64,000 nt of DNA from Poa pratensis (GCA_947311845.1 CAMZMU010000055.1:25877219-25941218), one strand, 5' to 3'. Counted from the stretch's first letter, positions 22,145 through 35,362 are shown. Program-made: numbers and translations. The notes: generated by a model not told the origin, from the letters alone.

Positions 22145-22615
22145 ATGACAATGGAGGCCACAGTCGCCGGCAAGCGGGTGCCGCTGTCAGTGCTGGTTCT
22201 GGTCGCGTTGGTCGTGGTCTGCATGTCCGGGGACGGCGCCTCAGCGCAGCAGGCGAGCGGCGTGATGGCGACGTACAACCTGTACCATCCGGAGCAGATC
22301 AACTGGGACCTGCGCGTCGCGAGCGTCTTCTGCGCGACATGGGATGCCGACATGCCGCTGGCGTGGCGGAAGCGGTACGGCTGGACGGCGTTCTGCGGCC
22401 CCGCCGGCGCGCACGGCCAGCCCTCCTGCGGCCGCTGCCTCCAGGTGACGAACAGGGCGACGGGGGCGCGGACGGTGGCGAGGGTGGTGGACCAGTGCGA
22501 TAACGGTGGGCTCGACCTCGACGTCGCCGTGGTCCGGCAGATCGATACCAACGGCGGCGGCGCCGCCAACGGCCACCTTGTCGTCGACTACGAGTTCGTA
22601 GGCTGCCAAGACTGA
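22145..22615 (+). CDS. PR4: Barwin-domain pathogenesis-related protein 4 (wheatwin-like)
   Basis: Secreted defence protein of the PR-4 class II type (barwin/wheatwin), a family with RNase and antifungal activity. Intronless as seen. ATG 22145 and a second ATG two codons later are both possible starts; 156 residues from the first. A hydrophobic signal peptide ([12 protein letters not shown]) is followed by a cut near GASAQQ. The barwin domain runs from about residue 35 to the end, with the family pattern [58 protein letters not shown] and the terminal VGCQD. All six cysteines of the fold are present. There is no N-terminal hevein domain, so it is not class I. No frameshift is visible. A TATA box lies upstream and AATAAA at 22706. 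It stands alone among repeats. Confidence 0.95.
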   Translation: MTMEATVAGKRVPLSVLVLVALVVVCMSGDGASAQQASGVMATYNLYHPEQINWDLRVASVFCATWDADMPLAWRKRYGWTAFCGPAGAHGQPSCGRCLQVTNRATGARTVARVVDQCDNGGLDLDVAVVRQIDTNGGGAANGHLVVDYEFVGCQD

Positions 22616-22705
22616 TACTCAAAGTTGCTAGCCGTGAGCACTTACATATGCATGATCTATGTGACGCACTACAAAATATATGCGTCGAAGTCAATAGCCC
22701 AGCAG

Positions 22706-22711
22706 AATAAA
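22706..22711 (+). terminator. Putative polyadenylation signal of PR-4
   Basis: AATAAA about 90 bases after the stop codon. Confidence 0.4.
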
Positions 22712-22739
22712 ACGATATCAATAGTGTGTGTGTTGTTTT

Positions 22740-23870
22740 TCATTTTTGCGGGATCGGTTTTTTACGGCAAGCGCTAGGTTTTAAAATATTTTAGAAAAAA
22801 CCGATTTTGTTTTTCATTTTAAAACCTAAGCAACCATAAGCTTATTTTACGGCAAGCGCTGGCGTCCGTCGCCTGAATTGGGCCAACAAAATCGGTCAAC
22901 TACGCTCAAAATCAGCCGCAACGTAATTTCACATTTTAACCTAGTATTTTTGCAAATTCAACCCCTAGTGCCGAGTTAATCCACTTAAAATGAAAGAGTG
23001 TATTGTTTTGGTTTTGACCTTTCCGATATTTACAATAAGAATGGCTATGTGCTGATTTATCTCTAGCATTGCAATAAAATAAGAGTATCGCAACAAATTT
23101 CCTCACCCATGAACAAAATTGTCACAACATTTCAGAAAAAGTAATGCTACAAAAAATGGTTAAGCAACAAAAAAATTTGTTGCAGATTGATTTGCAACAA
23201 AAGTTAAAAATGATTACAAAAAAAAACATGTGTTTGCAGCAACTAAAAAGTGGTTAAGCAACAAAAAAGGTTGTGGATTCATTTGTGACAACAATCAACA
23301 ACTAACACAAAAAAACATAAAGGTTACAATAAAAATACCATATGTTCCATCATTTTGAAAAACATGTAAACATCATTCAAAAAAAAATCTGAGGAAGCAC
23401 ACAACTTGTTAGCAAACACTCAGAAATCTTGCAACATCTGACATGTGATTTTGCAACAAGAAGCATATAAGTTATTTATAATTTGAAAGAACGTATGCAA
23501 CATAAAAAAAATAACATAAAAACACAAACTTGTAGCAAACATTCTGAAAACATTGCAACAGCTCGTGTATGTTTCCACAACAAAATTCTTGTAATTTCAA
23601 AATATCTATTTGTGGCCATAGCAAAGATCAACGACGCATGCATAGACTATCCTGGGCATGTCCTATATATGCATCTGTAGGTGTAGAAACAAACAGCTAT
23701 AAAACACAACAGTGGGTCAACCATGTGTGTAAACAAGTGACGCATGCGTCTAGAAATAAAAGTCAGCAGTTGTAGGGTCCGCCGCAAGTAAAAAGTAGAG
23801 ACAAACAAGGCACAACATCGCGCGGCTCAGAGCGACCGATCTCCTGGCCCCCATCGGTCGCCTGACCTAC
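22740..23870. other. AT-rich repeat-like sequence, unclassified
   Basis: Recurrent GCAACAAAAA / ACAACATTT motifs throughout. TTTACGGCAAGCGCT occurs twice (22760-22775 and 22847-22862). It looks like a decayed element, but no ends or duplications were found. Confidence 0.35.
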
Positions 23871-25500
23871 AATGTGTTTCCTTTAATTTAGCAAATTCTG
23901 ATGAGTTGATTGTTAATGTCAAGTCACTTGTTGTAAAAAGCAAATCGATGCAGTTTACCAGGAAAATTATTAGCATGATTTTTTTTGCCAATTCCCTTTT
24001 GACGGTGTTCAAAGAGAGAGATTTAGAACTGAGTAAATGGAAGAGTTGGAAGGGAACATATGCCCTTAATTGTATTTTGGTGGTTGATGATGATTGGATT
24101 GAAGGGAACTAATCAATCTCCTAAGTGTTGTTACTGATTTTAGTTCCCATATCGAGTCCCGTGGATGTAGACCATAAATGGGAAAAGACTCTCGGATTGT
24201 CGAAGACGAAGAATCGCGCTAGATTGTTTTAGCTTTCTTGGGTATAGAGATCCTGCACTATTAAGGGGGGATCGAAAGGTGTTCTGACACTTTGGTGGCT
24301 CATTTTTCTCCTTTTCTATCATATTGCCAATAGATCGCCTCTCGAAAAACTCGTCAACCTAGAAACAAATTTCTGCTGAAAATATGATACGCTTCTGCGC
24401 CGTAATGTCCATCAAATAGTTTTCTGCACCGAGGGCGCCAGACTGGTGCCAACAATTCCAGCAACTATCCGACTCGGCTTTGGTTAGATCTCGGACTGTC
24501 TAGCAAGTTTTGTCGGTGTGTCCGGCACCTGAACTTGATGCCACTAGCATTTTCTTCAGCAGTTCTTCGTGGAAGCTAGGCGCCGGTCTGTCTAGCAAAA
24601 GTTTTGGATGCTCCTAAGCGGAAAGTGTCGCTCGGAGAATCTGGCTTGTGGATTTGATCCCTATAAAGTTTGTGAGAGTTTGGAGGTCACCTTAAGGCCT
24701 CCCACTAGTGATTGAGCTCATACTTCATGGGGGAGGCTTGAAAAGAAAAAGGAGAGCCTTCGTGGCGTTCGAAGTATCATTCGTGATATCCCACATCTCT
24801 CCAACACAATGACGGTGTTTCCTCTCTAGAAAGAAATTCCCAGAGTTATATCATCGTATCCGCGTGTCTCCATTATTTCTACCCGAGCACTTTCATTTGG
24901 GTTATTACCTTTCTGGTAGTCTTTTGTCTTTGAAGCATCTTATTGCATCATATATAGTGTTTCACTTAGTTTTCAGGATCTGTTTATTTATCCGGTGTAG
25001 CCAAAAACTTGTGAAAAGAAATGAAAAATTTGTAGAACCCAAGGAAGGTGATGCCTCAAAGTATCCGGAGGCGTACGTCCAATGTATGTTTGGTAAAGCG
25101 AGAAGAGTCATTGATGGTATATATTCAAGAAAATTTGATAAGTCTTGGCCGCACGCCGAGCTCGAAAGGAGATAGTCCCTCAACTCACCTCCCAACTTTA
25201 GCGATAGTGTTGTTGGTGATACGAGGTTGCTAATTCTCTGGTACTTTTGTAAAAGTCACACCCTCCTATAACGCTCTCGGCTTCGACTACCCTTCAACGC
25301 ATCCGAATTCCGCATGTAGGGGATCCGGTTTTGAACACAAAAAAATTGAGTGTCTTGCGAGATTGTAGGGTTTGCGGACGCGTGCAATTTATATTCTCCT
25401 CTATGGTGGAGTATGTTACATCGTTGTAAATAACTAAGTGTGAATCTAGTGGCAAAGTATTTGAGATAGGGCGAACTGAAAAAATTATGCAAAAACTGAA
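23871..25500. other. Probable degraded retroelement sequence, unclassified
   Basis: Moderate GC, no intact frame. Phrases such as CGAGCACTTTCATTTGGGTTATTAC and TTTATCCGGTGTAGCC recall internal regions of grass LTR retrotransposons, but no LTR, PBS or domain could be established. Confidence 0.3.
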
Positions 25501-27730
25501 ATATAGTGTTAAGATATTAACACTATATATGATTCAAATCAACACAATAGAAATTTAAGTTAAAGCTAAAAACATACCAATGGAAAACCTCTACTTTTTT
25601 TTGAAAAACTTCCAGAATTTTGTCGATAAATATTTTTGAATATTTCTTGCTATATTTGGCGCATAATGAAATCATTAAGAAGTGATCCGATGCATCCTTT
25701 TGCAACTCGTTCTTGATGATCAGGGCGCCCTGGGCCCCAAGAGGAGGAGGGCCCACATAGTATATATGTTAATAAAATTCTCGATTACACCTAAACACCA
25801 TTATTGAATATATTAAAAAAAATCTTGATTTGTTGGATAAGGTTTATAGCTTTAACGGTGTACCATGTAGGAGCTAATAATTCAGATCGACGACAACATG
25901 TTCATTAGTTCATACTGAAATCTATGCATGCTAACAAGAGTATTATGTTTAATTTTATACAAGACATTTTAGTTTGGAGGCCAACATAGGGACATGTATA
26001 AGCTAGATGATAAAACACAACATTGCAGGCACGAAAAATAATTTAGTTCATGTCTACCTAGTAGAATCTGTACCATTTTATGTTCGTTGATTATAACTAC
26101 GACCTATTGAAAAATATAGGTGTCATGCACAAATTTCAACTTATATATAAGACACATTACGCAAGAAATCAGTAAAGAATCATGATAAAATTTTAATTTA
26201 ATTTCTAGAATTGTCAGTAAATATAGTTACGAAGTCATATACTAGAAACACTATTTAAAATAGTTGTTAGGTCATAATCCTAGATAATTAATCATGAATG
26301 TGTAGTGTAAACTATATAGTTTACACAATTGTCGAAACGTGGTTTGAGAACAAAATTTTGGTGTAGACTACAATTTATCTTTAGCACTATCAAGTTTGTT
26401 TGAACATATTCATTACAATTGTATAAAAGTCAACATTACCAATAACAACAACATTTATATATGATCAATATTGCAAATAAATAATATAAATTTATAGTCA
26501 ATAATATTGTTGTGCAAAAATAATTCCAAAACATTTATAATTTGAAACAGATTAACAATATTTAGTCCACCCCAGGTCTAATTAATTGCTTGGACCGTCC
26601 TTGTTGATGATCTTTGTTTTTAGAAGTTTCTTTTAATAATTTTAGTAACTATCGATTAAAACAATGGCAGCTCAATGAGGCTATAAATGGCAAGAAACAT
26701 GATATGTCTTTCAAATATCAAGAGTTCAAAAACAATGTATGAGATATTCAATTCTCTGCATATGAATAATTAATAACTAAAAATTATCTTGTATATGAAT
26801 ATGCCCATAATTAGACAAATCTCAATAACAATTCTTGTAAGACAAGCAAGATTATTCAAACTGAATAAAAAAATGAGTCTCGAGAGTCAAGGCAAGAGAA
26901 TTCCAAACAATTCCATAGATAGCTCGCTTATTCAGTGGTCAAAATACGAGATAACTGAATCTATAACAATGTGAAAGGTTTTCACACTGTAAAATAAATC
27001 AACAGTGACATGGTTTCTTCCCATTTTCATTCATACTTAGTATTCTGATGTCATTCCATACAAATTGACACTTTTCAAGAGGTTATAAACAATCAATTCA
27101 CCAATTGAACAAACATGTCCTCACACCATTAAACAAATATAATGAGTGAGGTAATACAATTACAATTTAGCCAATAAAATATAGTAACCAAAATGGAACC
27201 ATAAAACATATTGTAATATATTGCATACCTAGAGTTGGTTTCAGCCACCACACTCATAATTAAGTTGCCCTAAACAGTGTCAAACCCTTCTTAAATACCA
27301 CACCTAGGACAGAGCCGGGTTCCATTAGATTGATAACTATCTATTTCAAATAAAAAGAGTTAGTTTCCAACTAGACTAGATTTATATTTAGAATCGATTT
27401 TGCGCAGTGTTTACTAAAACATGCATAACTTTCTTATACGAAGTCCCTTTTTGACAAACGACCACTCAAACTGTCCAAAAAAAGCACGTCCACAAGAATG
27501 CATTGGCCAAAAATCAAGGTTGCGCGGCCGCCCTACCTTGCCCTAAGCCGAGCTTTGCCCATGTGCGCACGATAACAGATTGAGTTTAGTGGGCCTAAAT
27601 CATGTTGTGGACAGAAATTGGGCTTCACGGCGGGACTAAACATGCATGCTAAAAATTATCCACCTGCTTTTGGGCTTTAGCCAGTTATAGAAGCCCAAAG
27701 GAAGTTGCACGCAGTTCGTCTCGGTACCTA
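25501..27730. other. AT-rich intergenic sequence, nothing recognised
   Basis: No credible frame, inverted ends or direct repeats were found by eye. Confidence 0.35.
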
Positions 27731-27745
27731 CCTGATCGCATTTTT

Positions 27746-28038
27746 TTTTTGAGAAACACAGTACAACGCAAGCGCTCATATACACGCGCATACACTCACC
27801 CCTATGAACGCACACACGCACAACCTACCCCTATGAGCACCTCTGAGAGACTGAGCCGGCGGATCAAGTCTTGAGATTGACGAAGTCACCACGGGCGCCT
27901 CGCTGTCGACGGAAACGTCGTCTCCCACTGAAGAATATTCCGCCTAAATGAGAAACACCAGCGTCAAACCTGGGGTTTGAGCTCTGGTGGGTTGGGGGTA
28001 CAACCACCCTCCTAACCATCTTGCCACAGGCAAGTTCT
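27746..28038 (-). mobile_element. tRNA-derived SINE (Au-like), intact with target duplication
   Basis: Flanked by the perfect 15-bp duplication CCTGATCGCATTTTT (27731-27745 and 28039-28053). Read on the minus strand it starts near CTTGCCTGTGGCAAGATGG, has an A-box-like TGGTTAGGAGG and a B-box-like GAGCTCAAACCCC, and ends in an A-rich tail (the T run at 27746-27750). About 290 bp. It is the reference for recognising the split copy at 3331-4998. Confidence 0.85.
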
Positions 28039-28053
28039 CCTGATCGCATTTTT

Positions 28054-30392
28054 GTGGAGTCACTCCTCGACAGGACTAGCATCTAGCTTAGCAGGTTGTA
28101 TCATGCTCGTGTATGCCGATGATAGCCTGTCCATTAGAACCAATAACAAAATGTGCGGACACAGGAAAAATATATACTACGAAGCACTAACACTTGTCCC
28201 ATTCCTCAGCATCCATCCATCAATCCCAAAAGAAAAGCAGAGATGGCTCGCGTGCGTCACCCCCATCCATCTATCCGGCGGCACTAAAACTAGAAACCCT
28301 CTGGTCTGGGATTGCCAACCCGGTCGATCAAATCATTGTTTTCCTGGACTCCACATGGCCTGTTCCGCTCGCATGGATCCCGTGCCTTTTCTCCAACGTC
28401 TCGGCTCGCAAGCTGCCGTGCCAGCTCCATCCCTCCGTCGACCGATCGCCGCGCCCTGGGGCCAGCAGCACGTAACCGAAACCTGTGACGAGCGTCGCGC
28501 CACCGAGGCCGGCCAATCATGCACGCCTGGGATCACGGGAAATCTATACTCCCGATCGTCGATATCCCCTCCTCCCGCCACCGCTACAGTGCCCCCGCAC
28601 AGCGACCGTCGGGGAACAGCGCGACGTGATCGGCATCGGATGCGTGGCCGCCCGATCGATCCCCAGGTAAGCCAGCCCAGCCGCGTGCGCCGGAGAACGG
28701 CCGGCCGGAGAGATGGAGCCCGCCGTCCGGTTCGGGCATGGCGCTGCTGGGGCGAGCTGCATAGCTAGATAGGGTGATTAGCGGCATGAGACGGGTGATG
28801 GGTACTTGGGTAGGTGGTGACTTGATTAATTGATTAATTAGCGTGGCGACGCTGGTTAGGGACATGGAGAAGACACCATGATGAGGGCTGCTTGGTTGTG
28901 ATCGCGCAGTTAGGTCGTGGGCATTAATCTCCTTGTCCCCTGCTCGCCCTCCCGTCTTCCTATAGCCAGATCGGTACGTTGCCAACTTGCCATACACACT
29001 TTGGAGTAGCCTGAGATTGACGGAAGTTGTGGTGTTTGGAGGACCATCATTGATCATTGTGTGTTGTGTCTTGGGCATGGACCAGGAACTTTTTCGCGGT
29101 TTCGCCATGCATGAGCATGTTGGCCGTCGCCAACTTAACCAGGATAGATTTTGTCTCGCAGTGCTCCTACTGTGTATACCACGTCGCATTAAGGAAGAGC
29201 ATATTGCATAATTAACAGTGACTACTAGCTAGAGAGCAGATCGAGGAACATTTCCAAGTGAAGGATCGCCAAGATCTTTGTTTGGTCACCATCGATGCAC
29301 AGCCAGATAAATCTACATGTTTTTCTTCCTTGTTTCGCTCCAGATTAAACTCCACTTAAAACCCTGATACAGCGTAGCATTGGGATGCTATCCTCAGCTG
29401 GGTTTTATTACGGGGGACTGTTCCGGGATCTAGCAGCAGATACACATGCATGCATTGGCATCGAGCAAAAGCTAGCTCAGTGCGGTGATGCGTGCACAGT
29501 GCACAGGAGCAATGCATCCACAAAAGGCTACGTGTTAGTTAGTTTGTAAACTGCTAACGTCTTTATAAAACACAAAGATTGAAAAGGGAGCGTTGCCAGT
29601 GATGACCTTGTCCAGCAAAAGGTCTACCGGTATCGATAATGGCGAGCAGGGGGCTGGTTTTCAAATGTATTTCTTAATCATGGCATCCTTTTACTCTTTG
29701 TCTTTGCCCTTAAAAAGGGATTAGTGGGTAAGTGTGCCTACTTAAAACGTTGCTAATCAACTACACAATCCTCGTGTTAGCACAAACGTCTGTCTCGACA
29801 TTCAAAATTGCCGAGGTTCTGAAAAAGCTCGCCGAGGTGGTTCGACAAGATCTTTGTTAAGGCAAGATCTTATATTATTAAGGAGAGAATTTTTTTCTAA
29901 TAAATACTCTTTCCGTGGAAGAATGTAACTGATAGTACTGCTTGCTGTTCGGATACCTAACCTAATTCGTTGGCAGTACCAGCGACCTTGATTTGAAATG
30001 CATGATAGTAGTTCAATTGATTGGCTTCTTCCAACACACACCCTTTATCAGACGGCACTTCCTCATAAATTGATTGATAATTAGGCCGAAGATTATGGAC
30101 AAAATCATTGTGCTATGGGCAGCGGTCTCCACCAATAGTCCTAACACTGTCCCCAATCTTAATCGTGGAGCATCTCCCCAACCAACGGATCGATGTAGGA
30201 GGCCAGCTGAAGAAGCGATTATTGCTCGCCCCCGTTTGGTATTTGGATGGCTCAACGACAGCATACGTACTGCTGCAAGCTCTGATGTCCCACCAAAAAG
30301 ATGACGAACGAGTTTCGTACTAAAATACCGGAACGGTGGATCACCTATAGATATCCTTCAGTGCGATCGGGCGAAGAACTTAATTTGTAGTA
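28054..30392. other. Intergenic sequence, no gene recognised
   Basis: 28250-28760 is GC-rich with frames on both strands, but none has a recognisable motif. The rest is mixed low-copy-looking sequence. Confidence 0.35.
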
Positions 30393-30515
30393 CTCCCTCC
30401 GATCCATATTAATGGTTTCAACATTGTCTAGATACGGATGCATCTAGTCTAAACACTTAACTAGATACATCTGTATCTAGATAAAGTTGAGGCCATTAAT
30501 ATGGATCGGAGGTAG
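30393..30515. mobile_element. Stowaway MITE
   Basis: CTCCCTCCGATCCATATTAAT at the left and its inverse ATTAATATGGATCGGAGGTAG at the right, flanked by TA (30391-30392 and 30516-30517). 123 bp. Confidence 0.9.
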
Positions 30516-30517
30516 TA

Positions 30518-31823
30518 CTATTAAGTGTAGGGTAAGGGTGTTCTTCCATTGACGTTGTGCCATCCGATGCACCCAAACTTGCGGTGCATTCAGTGCAACC
30601 GAGGAAAAAAGTAGGCGTAAAAAACGGTTGAATAAACTAAAATAATCGAGCATATAGATCCATCATACATTTAGCACGTACAACAAACTAAATTCGAACT
30701 CAATCCATAACTTTGAAAGGAAAAAAATGTAAAATGTCATGAATGTATCGTACATTTCTAAACTGGGATGCAAATTGGGTCCATTACAATTTCAAATTTG
30801 AATATGTTGTTTTTGCTACTCGAGTTGTGGTTTAAAATATTGTGAAATGCTAGATATATATTGTGTCCATGGTCATAATTTCTATGACTTTTATTGAAGT
30901 CTATGACCTTGGTTTTGTAGAACCATCTCCTGCATATTTTCTTTGAGAAAGAGAGACGGGTCGGCATGGTTACTTGTTAGACTTGGATATACCGATGTTC
31001 TGACATCGATACCCTGGAACCGAGGACCAATAGGATGTGGTTGAATCCACATCGAGACATCAATATTTTCCTTTTATTTGGGAATAATATCCAAATAGCT
31101 ATATGACTCATACATCGATAAACAAAAATACACAAGACATGTACCTCTATTAGTTATAAAATATGAACAAATTTGTGGGTAGGAGGAGCTAACAACAAGA
31201 AAAGGTCCGTATGTGCGTGAAGACTACAATCATAATTTTTCTTCCAAATATAATATTTAATTTTTTATTTCGATTTTTCTAAAGAGTAAATTATCTGTTT
31301 TTCTTCGGTTATCCCATGGACTTATATGTTTACACTGAACGACAATTTTGCAACTTCATATACTCATCCCTAAGCATTCTTGACCAACCACTGAATCTTG
31401 AGCCAGTTTCTCTTTTAAACCCTATAATGTGGTAGTTTAATTGGCTATACCTGGTCTTGCTTTTAAGACAAAATATTTCTTTTACTATATTATTAAATTG
31501 TATCAATCATTTTGAGAATTTTTAATTATTATATATGCGGACATTTTGTACTTCTATTATTGCATGGACTTTTATGTTTTAGAATGAACCATATTATTTG
31601 TAACCTTACATACACATCCTTAAAATAGTCTAGACCAATCTTGAACCGGTTTCTCTTTTGAACCTTATCATGCGGTAGTTTAATTGGCTTCAACCTGAAT
31701 TATTGTCCTCCCTAATTCATATGTGCCATATGGATATATTACCATTTGAATGTTCTTAAATAAATCGAACGTATTTATAGAGGTGGCGCGTAAGAGACAT
31801 AGTCTTGGATCGTATGTATATTA
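30518..31823. repeat. AT-rich sequence with a diverged approximately 245-bp direct duplication
   Basis: 31310-31450 and 31560-31695 share CATGGACTT-TATGTTT, TCATCC-TAA and GTTTCTCTTTT-AACC-TAT-ATG-GGTAGTTTAATTGGCT in the same order, about 241-249 bases apart. The rest of the stretch shows nothing recognisable. Confidence 0.6.
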
Positions 31824-31947
31824 CTCCCTCCGTCCAAAAATAAGTGTCTCAAATTTGGCAAAAAGTAGATGTATCTATACATAGAACATGTCTAGATACA
31901 TCCACTTTTGTACAAACTCGAGACACTTATTTTTTGGACGGAGGGAG
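31824..31947. mobile_element. Stowaway MITE
   Basis: CTCCCTCCGTCCAAAAATAAG at the left, CTTATTTTTTGGACGGAGGGAG-type inverse at the right, flanked by TA at 31822-31823 and 31948-31949. 124 bp, strong internal symmetry. Confidence 0.95.
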
Positions 31948-31949
31948 TA

Positions 31950-33482
31950 TATGCCACGTGCAGAGGAGGACATTCTAGATTGTTGGTTGAAGATTAGAAT
32001 CACGCCTAGTCTTGTTTGTGTTCTAGACGAACAATTTGACTCCAACCGCACATGATATATGTAGTTTCTAATCCGTCAAACAAATACTACCTGTCAGTAA
32101 AACACCATAGCCAATCCTTCTACTACATGTGTTTGTAATCAGCAAGTTCTGTCTACGGCACTACGTACTCTGATGAGAATTATCCAATAGCTGGTTAAAT
32201 TACTAGCCTGCCTATCGATGGCGAACCCCCATGGCCAATTCCTCAACTCCATGTGTCGCATGCATGCACTCAACATGTTGTTGTGCATACGTAATCTGGC
32301 TTCCCAGAATTCAGTACGCATCTAATGACAAGTGGTTAAATTATACTCCTGCAAACACGTACGTGCAGGTGCCACTAGTCATCTAAAATACGCTGGCCAG
32401 TTTCAACACCGAGGCGACCAATCAGCAGGCAACAGATGGCTCTAAACCCAGCCACAAGCTCCGCCTTTCTGCAGCAGTGAAAGCGGCGAATGACCAACGA
32501 CACCTCGAATGCTACCAAAAGAAGAAATTGTCCGGTGCTGGCCTAGCCACTAGCTAAGCTATCCACCTCGTCACCATTCACCGTAGTTAGCACACTTGAT
32601 CGCGACTAGCTGAGTCGAGTTTACTTTAATCAATCCCTGATGATGTTAACAGCAGCAGCATCGTTTTGTTAAATCGCGTTGCTTCCGTTGATTAAAGGGG
32701 GCAGAGTCTAATCCATGATGTTAACAGCGGCGGCATCGTTTTGCTAATCGCGCTGCTTCCGATTGATTAACCCGGGCGGAGTCACCGTTGTCGTTAGCGC
32801 TTAATTACACGGATGAAATGTTGCGATCGAGTGCGGATTACAGTAGATTTCTGCCGACCCATAGTACGCTAGAGGCGCTCCTGCTTGCGGCGTAGTAGAC
32901 TATCTAGCCTACCCAAAGCTTCGCCTCCTGCCGCGTGTCGAAACCACCGGGCCCGCAACGCGTTCGTAGAGCTCTGTGCGTGGATATTGATGAAGAATCG
33001 CGCGTCTAGATCGAGCGGGTAACGCGTCTACGTTCAGTGCGTAATCGCATTTATCCTTCATCACAAGCTAGATAAACTTGAAGGACTACAGTTAATAGAG
33101 TGTGATGGATCAAGTTAATCTGCTAAGTGTGGTGTGTACAAACTCGCCCCATGTTTCTCTGAACTATATGATCTTGCGCCAATTAATAGAACAAAAACAT
33201 TGTACTGATAGACAAACCCTAGTAGATAAAAAAATTATCTGTGGACCATTATCGATTCCAAAGTTCTTGCGAGTAACGTGCGGCCGTTGTTATTGCTTTC
33301 TATTCTATGCTACACCAAACATGGTGATAGCATATAACTATATATCAAAGCGTACCCTTTTAGCCTTCCTCTCATGGTGCCACGTCATCGGTACTGTGCT
33401 ATGAACAGTACCCTTACTTCTACAGTAACTATTTTTTTTGGATTTTTTTTTTTGAAATTTTTTCAGAAGTCCCTACATATAA
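31950..33482. repeat. Intergenic sequence with an approximately 80-bp tandem duplication
   Basis: 32638-32716 and 32717-32795 are two copies of GATGATGTTAACAGC-GC-GCATCGTTTTG-TAA-TCGCG-TGCTTCCG-TTGATTAA with differences. No gene recognised elsewhere in the stretch. Confidence 0.6.
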
Positions 33483-33492
33483 TCTATCTCTA

Positions 33493-33498
<6 letters not shown>

Positions 33499-33538
<40 letters not shown>
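33499..33538. repeat. (TA)n microsatellite
   Basis: About 20 TA units directly after the Helitron 5' end. Confidence 0.95.
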
Positions 33539-33540
<2 letters not shown>

Positions 33541-34215
33541 ATCAATATATCAAAGAGAACCTGGTTAGCCCTCCGCTCCACCCTTCCACGTCGCCTCCTT
33601 TTTAGCGCCGTCCGACCGCGAAACGGACGGCCCAGATTGGGCCGCGTCGCGTGGCCAGAACAGTGTCGCACACGCTTCCGCGCCGTTGATCGTCCATCGG
33701 ACGGCCCCATACCTTGCGCGTGACGCTATTCCAAAAAGAACCCTGCGTTTCCATTAAAACATTCCGCGACCCACACTTCCCTGCAGAGAAGAACCGAAAA
33801 GCAATTGACGTAAAACTCGAGGACCTTTCCGCAAAAAAAGACAGACAATTCCCCTTCCCCCTCCTCTCCTCTCTCTCGCGCGCGCGGCGGCGACATCGCC
33901 GCGGCCGCCGATGCGCTCCGCCGCCGGCACGGTCCTCCCCGCACAGATCTACGGCCTCCAGACGCTCCGCCGTCGTCGTCTACGCCTCCTCGCCGCGGAT
34001 CCGCCGCCGACACGCCGCCCGCGCGGGAATCGCCGCCGACGCGCCTACTGCCCTCCGCGTCGTCCGCACGCCGGAGCGGCCGCCGGCGAGCTCCGCCCCG
34101 CCGCGGGAGCCTCCGGCCAATTCTGGCCCTGTGATGTCATCACGACATCACAGAGGCCCCACGTGTCAGATTTTTTCCATTTTCCAATTTTTTTCTTTCT
34201 TTTCCCTGTTAAATT

Positions 34216-34549
34216 CTGTAAAATCCATAAATTTAAATTTAAATATACCCACTGCGACAATACGAAAAATCGATAAAGTGGTTACAAAAATAAAAATGGT
34301 GACTACTCATGTCACACGATAAAAAATTCAAATTTGAATATTCCAAAACTGTAAGTACCACGATAAAAATTCAAATTAAATGCTGTAAAATTCATAAATT
34401 TAAATTTAAATATACCCACTGCGACAATATAATAAATCAATAAAGTGGCTACAAAAAAATAAATGGTGACTACTCATGTCACACGATAAAAAATTTAAAT
34501 TTGAATATTCCAAAACTGTAAGTACCACGATAAAAATTCAAACTACTTC
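34216..34549. repeat. 167-bp tandem duplication inside the Helitron
   Basis: Two adjacent copies containing AAATATACCCACTGCGACAAT, ATGGTGACTACTCATGTCAC and AACTGTAAGTACCACGATAA, with period 167. Confidence 0.9.
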
Positions 34550-35362
34550 CTCTAATTATTGAGATAAATTAAACATCTAATATAAAATCAATACTTTTCC
34601 AAATTTCCACACTCTCTAAAAAAGGATATTTTTCCAAATTTGAATTTTACCGAGAGACATTTTTTGAAATTTGAACAATTTTCCGAACGTACGTTCTCTT
34701 TGCATTTCAATGATTTCCAAATTTCCACACCTTTAATACAAGAACATTTTCCAAATTTGAATTTAATCGCACGGGCGCAGCCCCGGAAAATTTACACCAA
34801 CAAAATTCAACTTTCAAATTTGGCTATTCGAAGCTTTTAAATGTCTTCCAAATCTTCCGAACTAACTTCGGGATCTGAATTTTTTTTAACCATATGCTTT
34901 CCTTGCATTCCGACAATATCCAAGTCTATTTTCAAATTTCAATCCTATCGTCATAGCACGGCAAACAAATTTGAATGTTCACAAATTTCAGCTGCTTTGC
35001 AAAACTAACCATATTACTAACGTGAAAATAAATAAAATCCACGTTACTTTCCAACTTGACAAATTTTCATAACCTACACAATTTGCAAACACAAACACTC
35101 TTTGCATTCGAACGATCCTCAAATATACGCAATTTTTAAAAGTTGACAATTTCAAATTTAAATTCTACCACACGGGTGCGGCGGTGCCGCCGCACCAAAT
35201 TTACCTAGTTACATTAATCAAGGAGGAACAGGTCGTTAAGCAGCAGCCCATGTCACCCCCGTCCCCACGCACGTCAGAGCAACATGCCATTGCCTTCTAG
35301 TCTGCTGCAGGTGGAGAGTCTCTCAGTCCGGCGCCGGCCCACCACGGAGCGAGAGAGACTTG

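Larger units (their letters stand above)
33483..35208 (+). mobile_element. Probable non-autonomous Helitron
   Basis: 5' end TCTATCTCTATACTATATA just after A (33482), matching the TC start and AT-rich opening of grass Helitrons. The 3' end is CTAG (35205-35208) followed by host T. Nine bases upstream lies a perfect 9-bp-stem hairpin with a 2-base loop (35176-35195), the canonical Helitron terminus. There is no target duplication, as expected for insertion between A and T. It contains a (TA)n tract (33499-33538), a GC-rich block near 33850-34130 that may be captured 5' gene sequence, and a 167-bp tandem repeat. No Rep/helicase. The 5' boundary is less certain than the 3'. Confidence 0.72.

Noticed and set aside
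24864..25175. Plus-strand frame of about 100 residues
   Set aside because: No recognisable domain; surrounding sequence looks like decayed retroelement.
28584..29189. 201-residue minus-strand frame
   Set aside because: No motif, odd composition, overlaps other random frames on both strands.
33714..34322. Arg-rich frame in the Helitron GC block
   Set aside because: Looks like a 5' UTR or promoter-type GC region read by chance; no domain.
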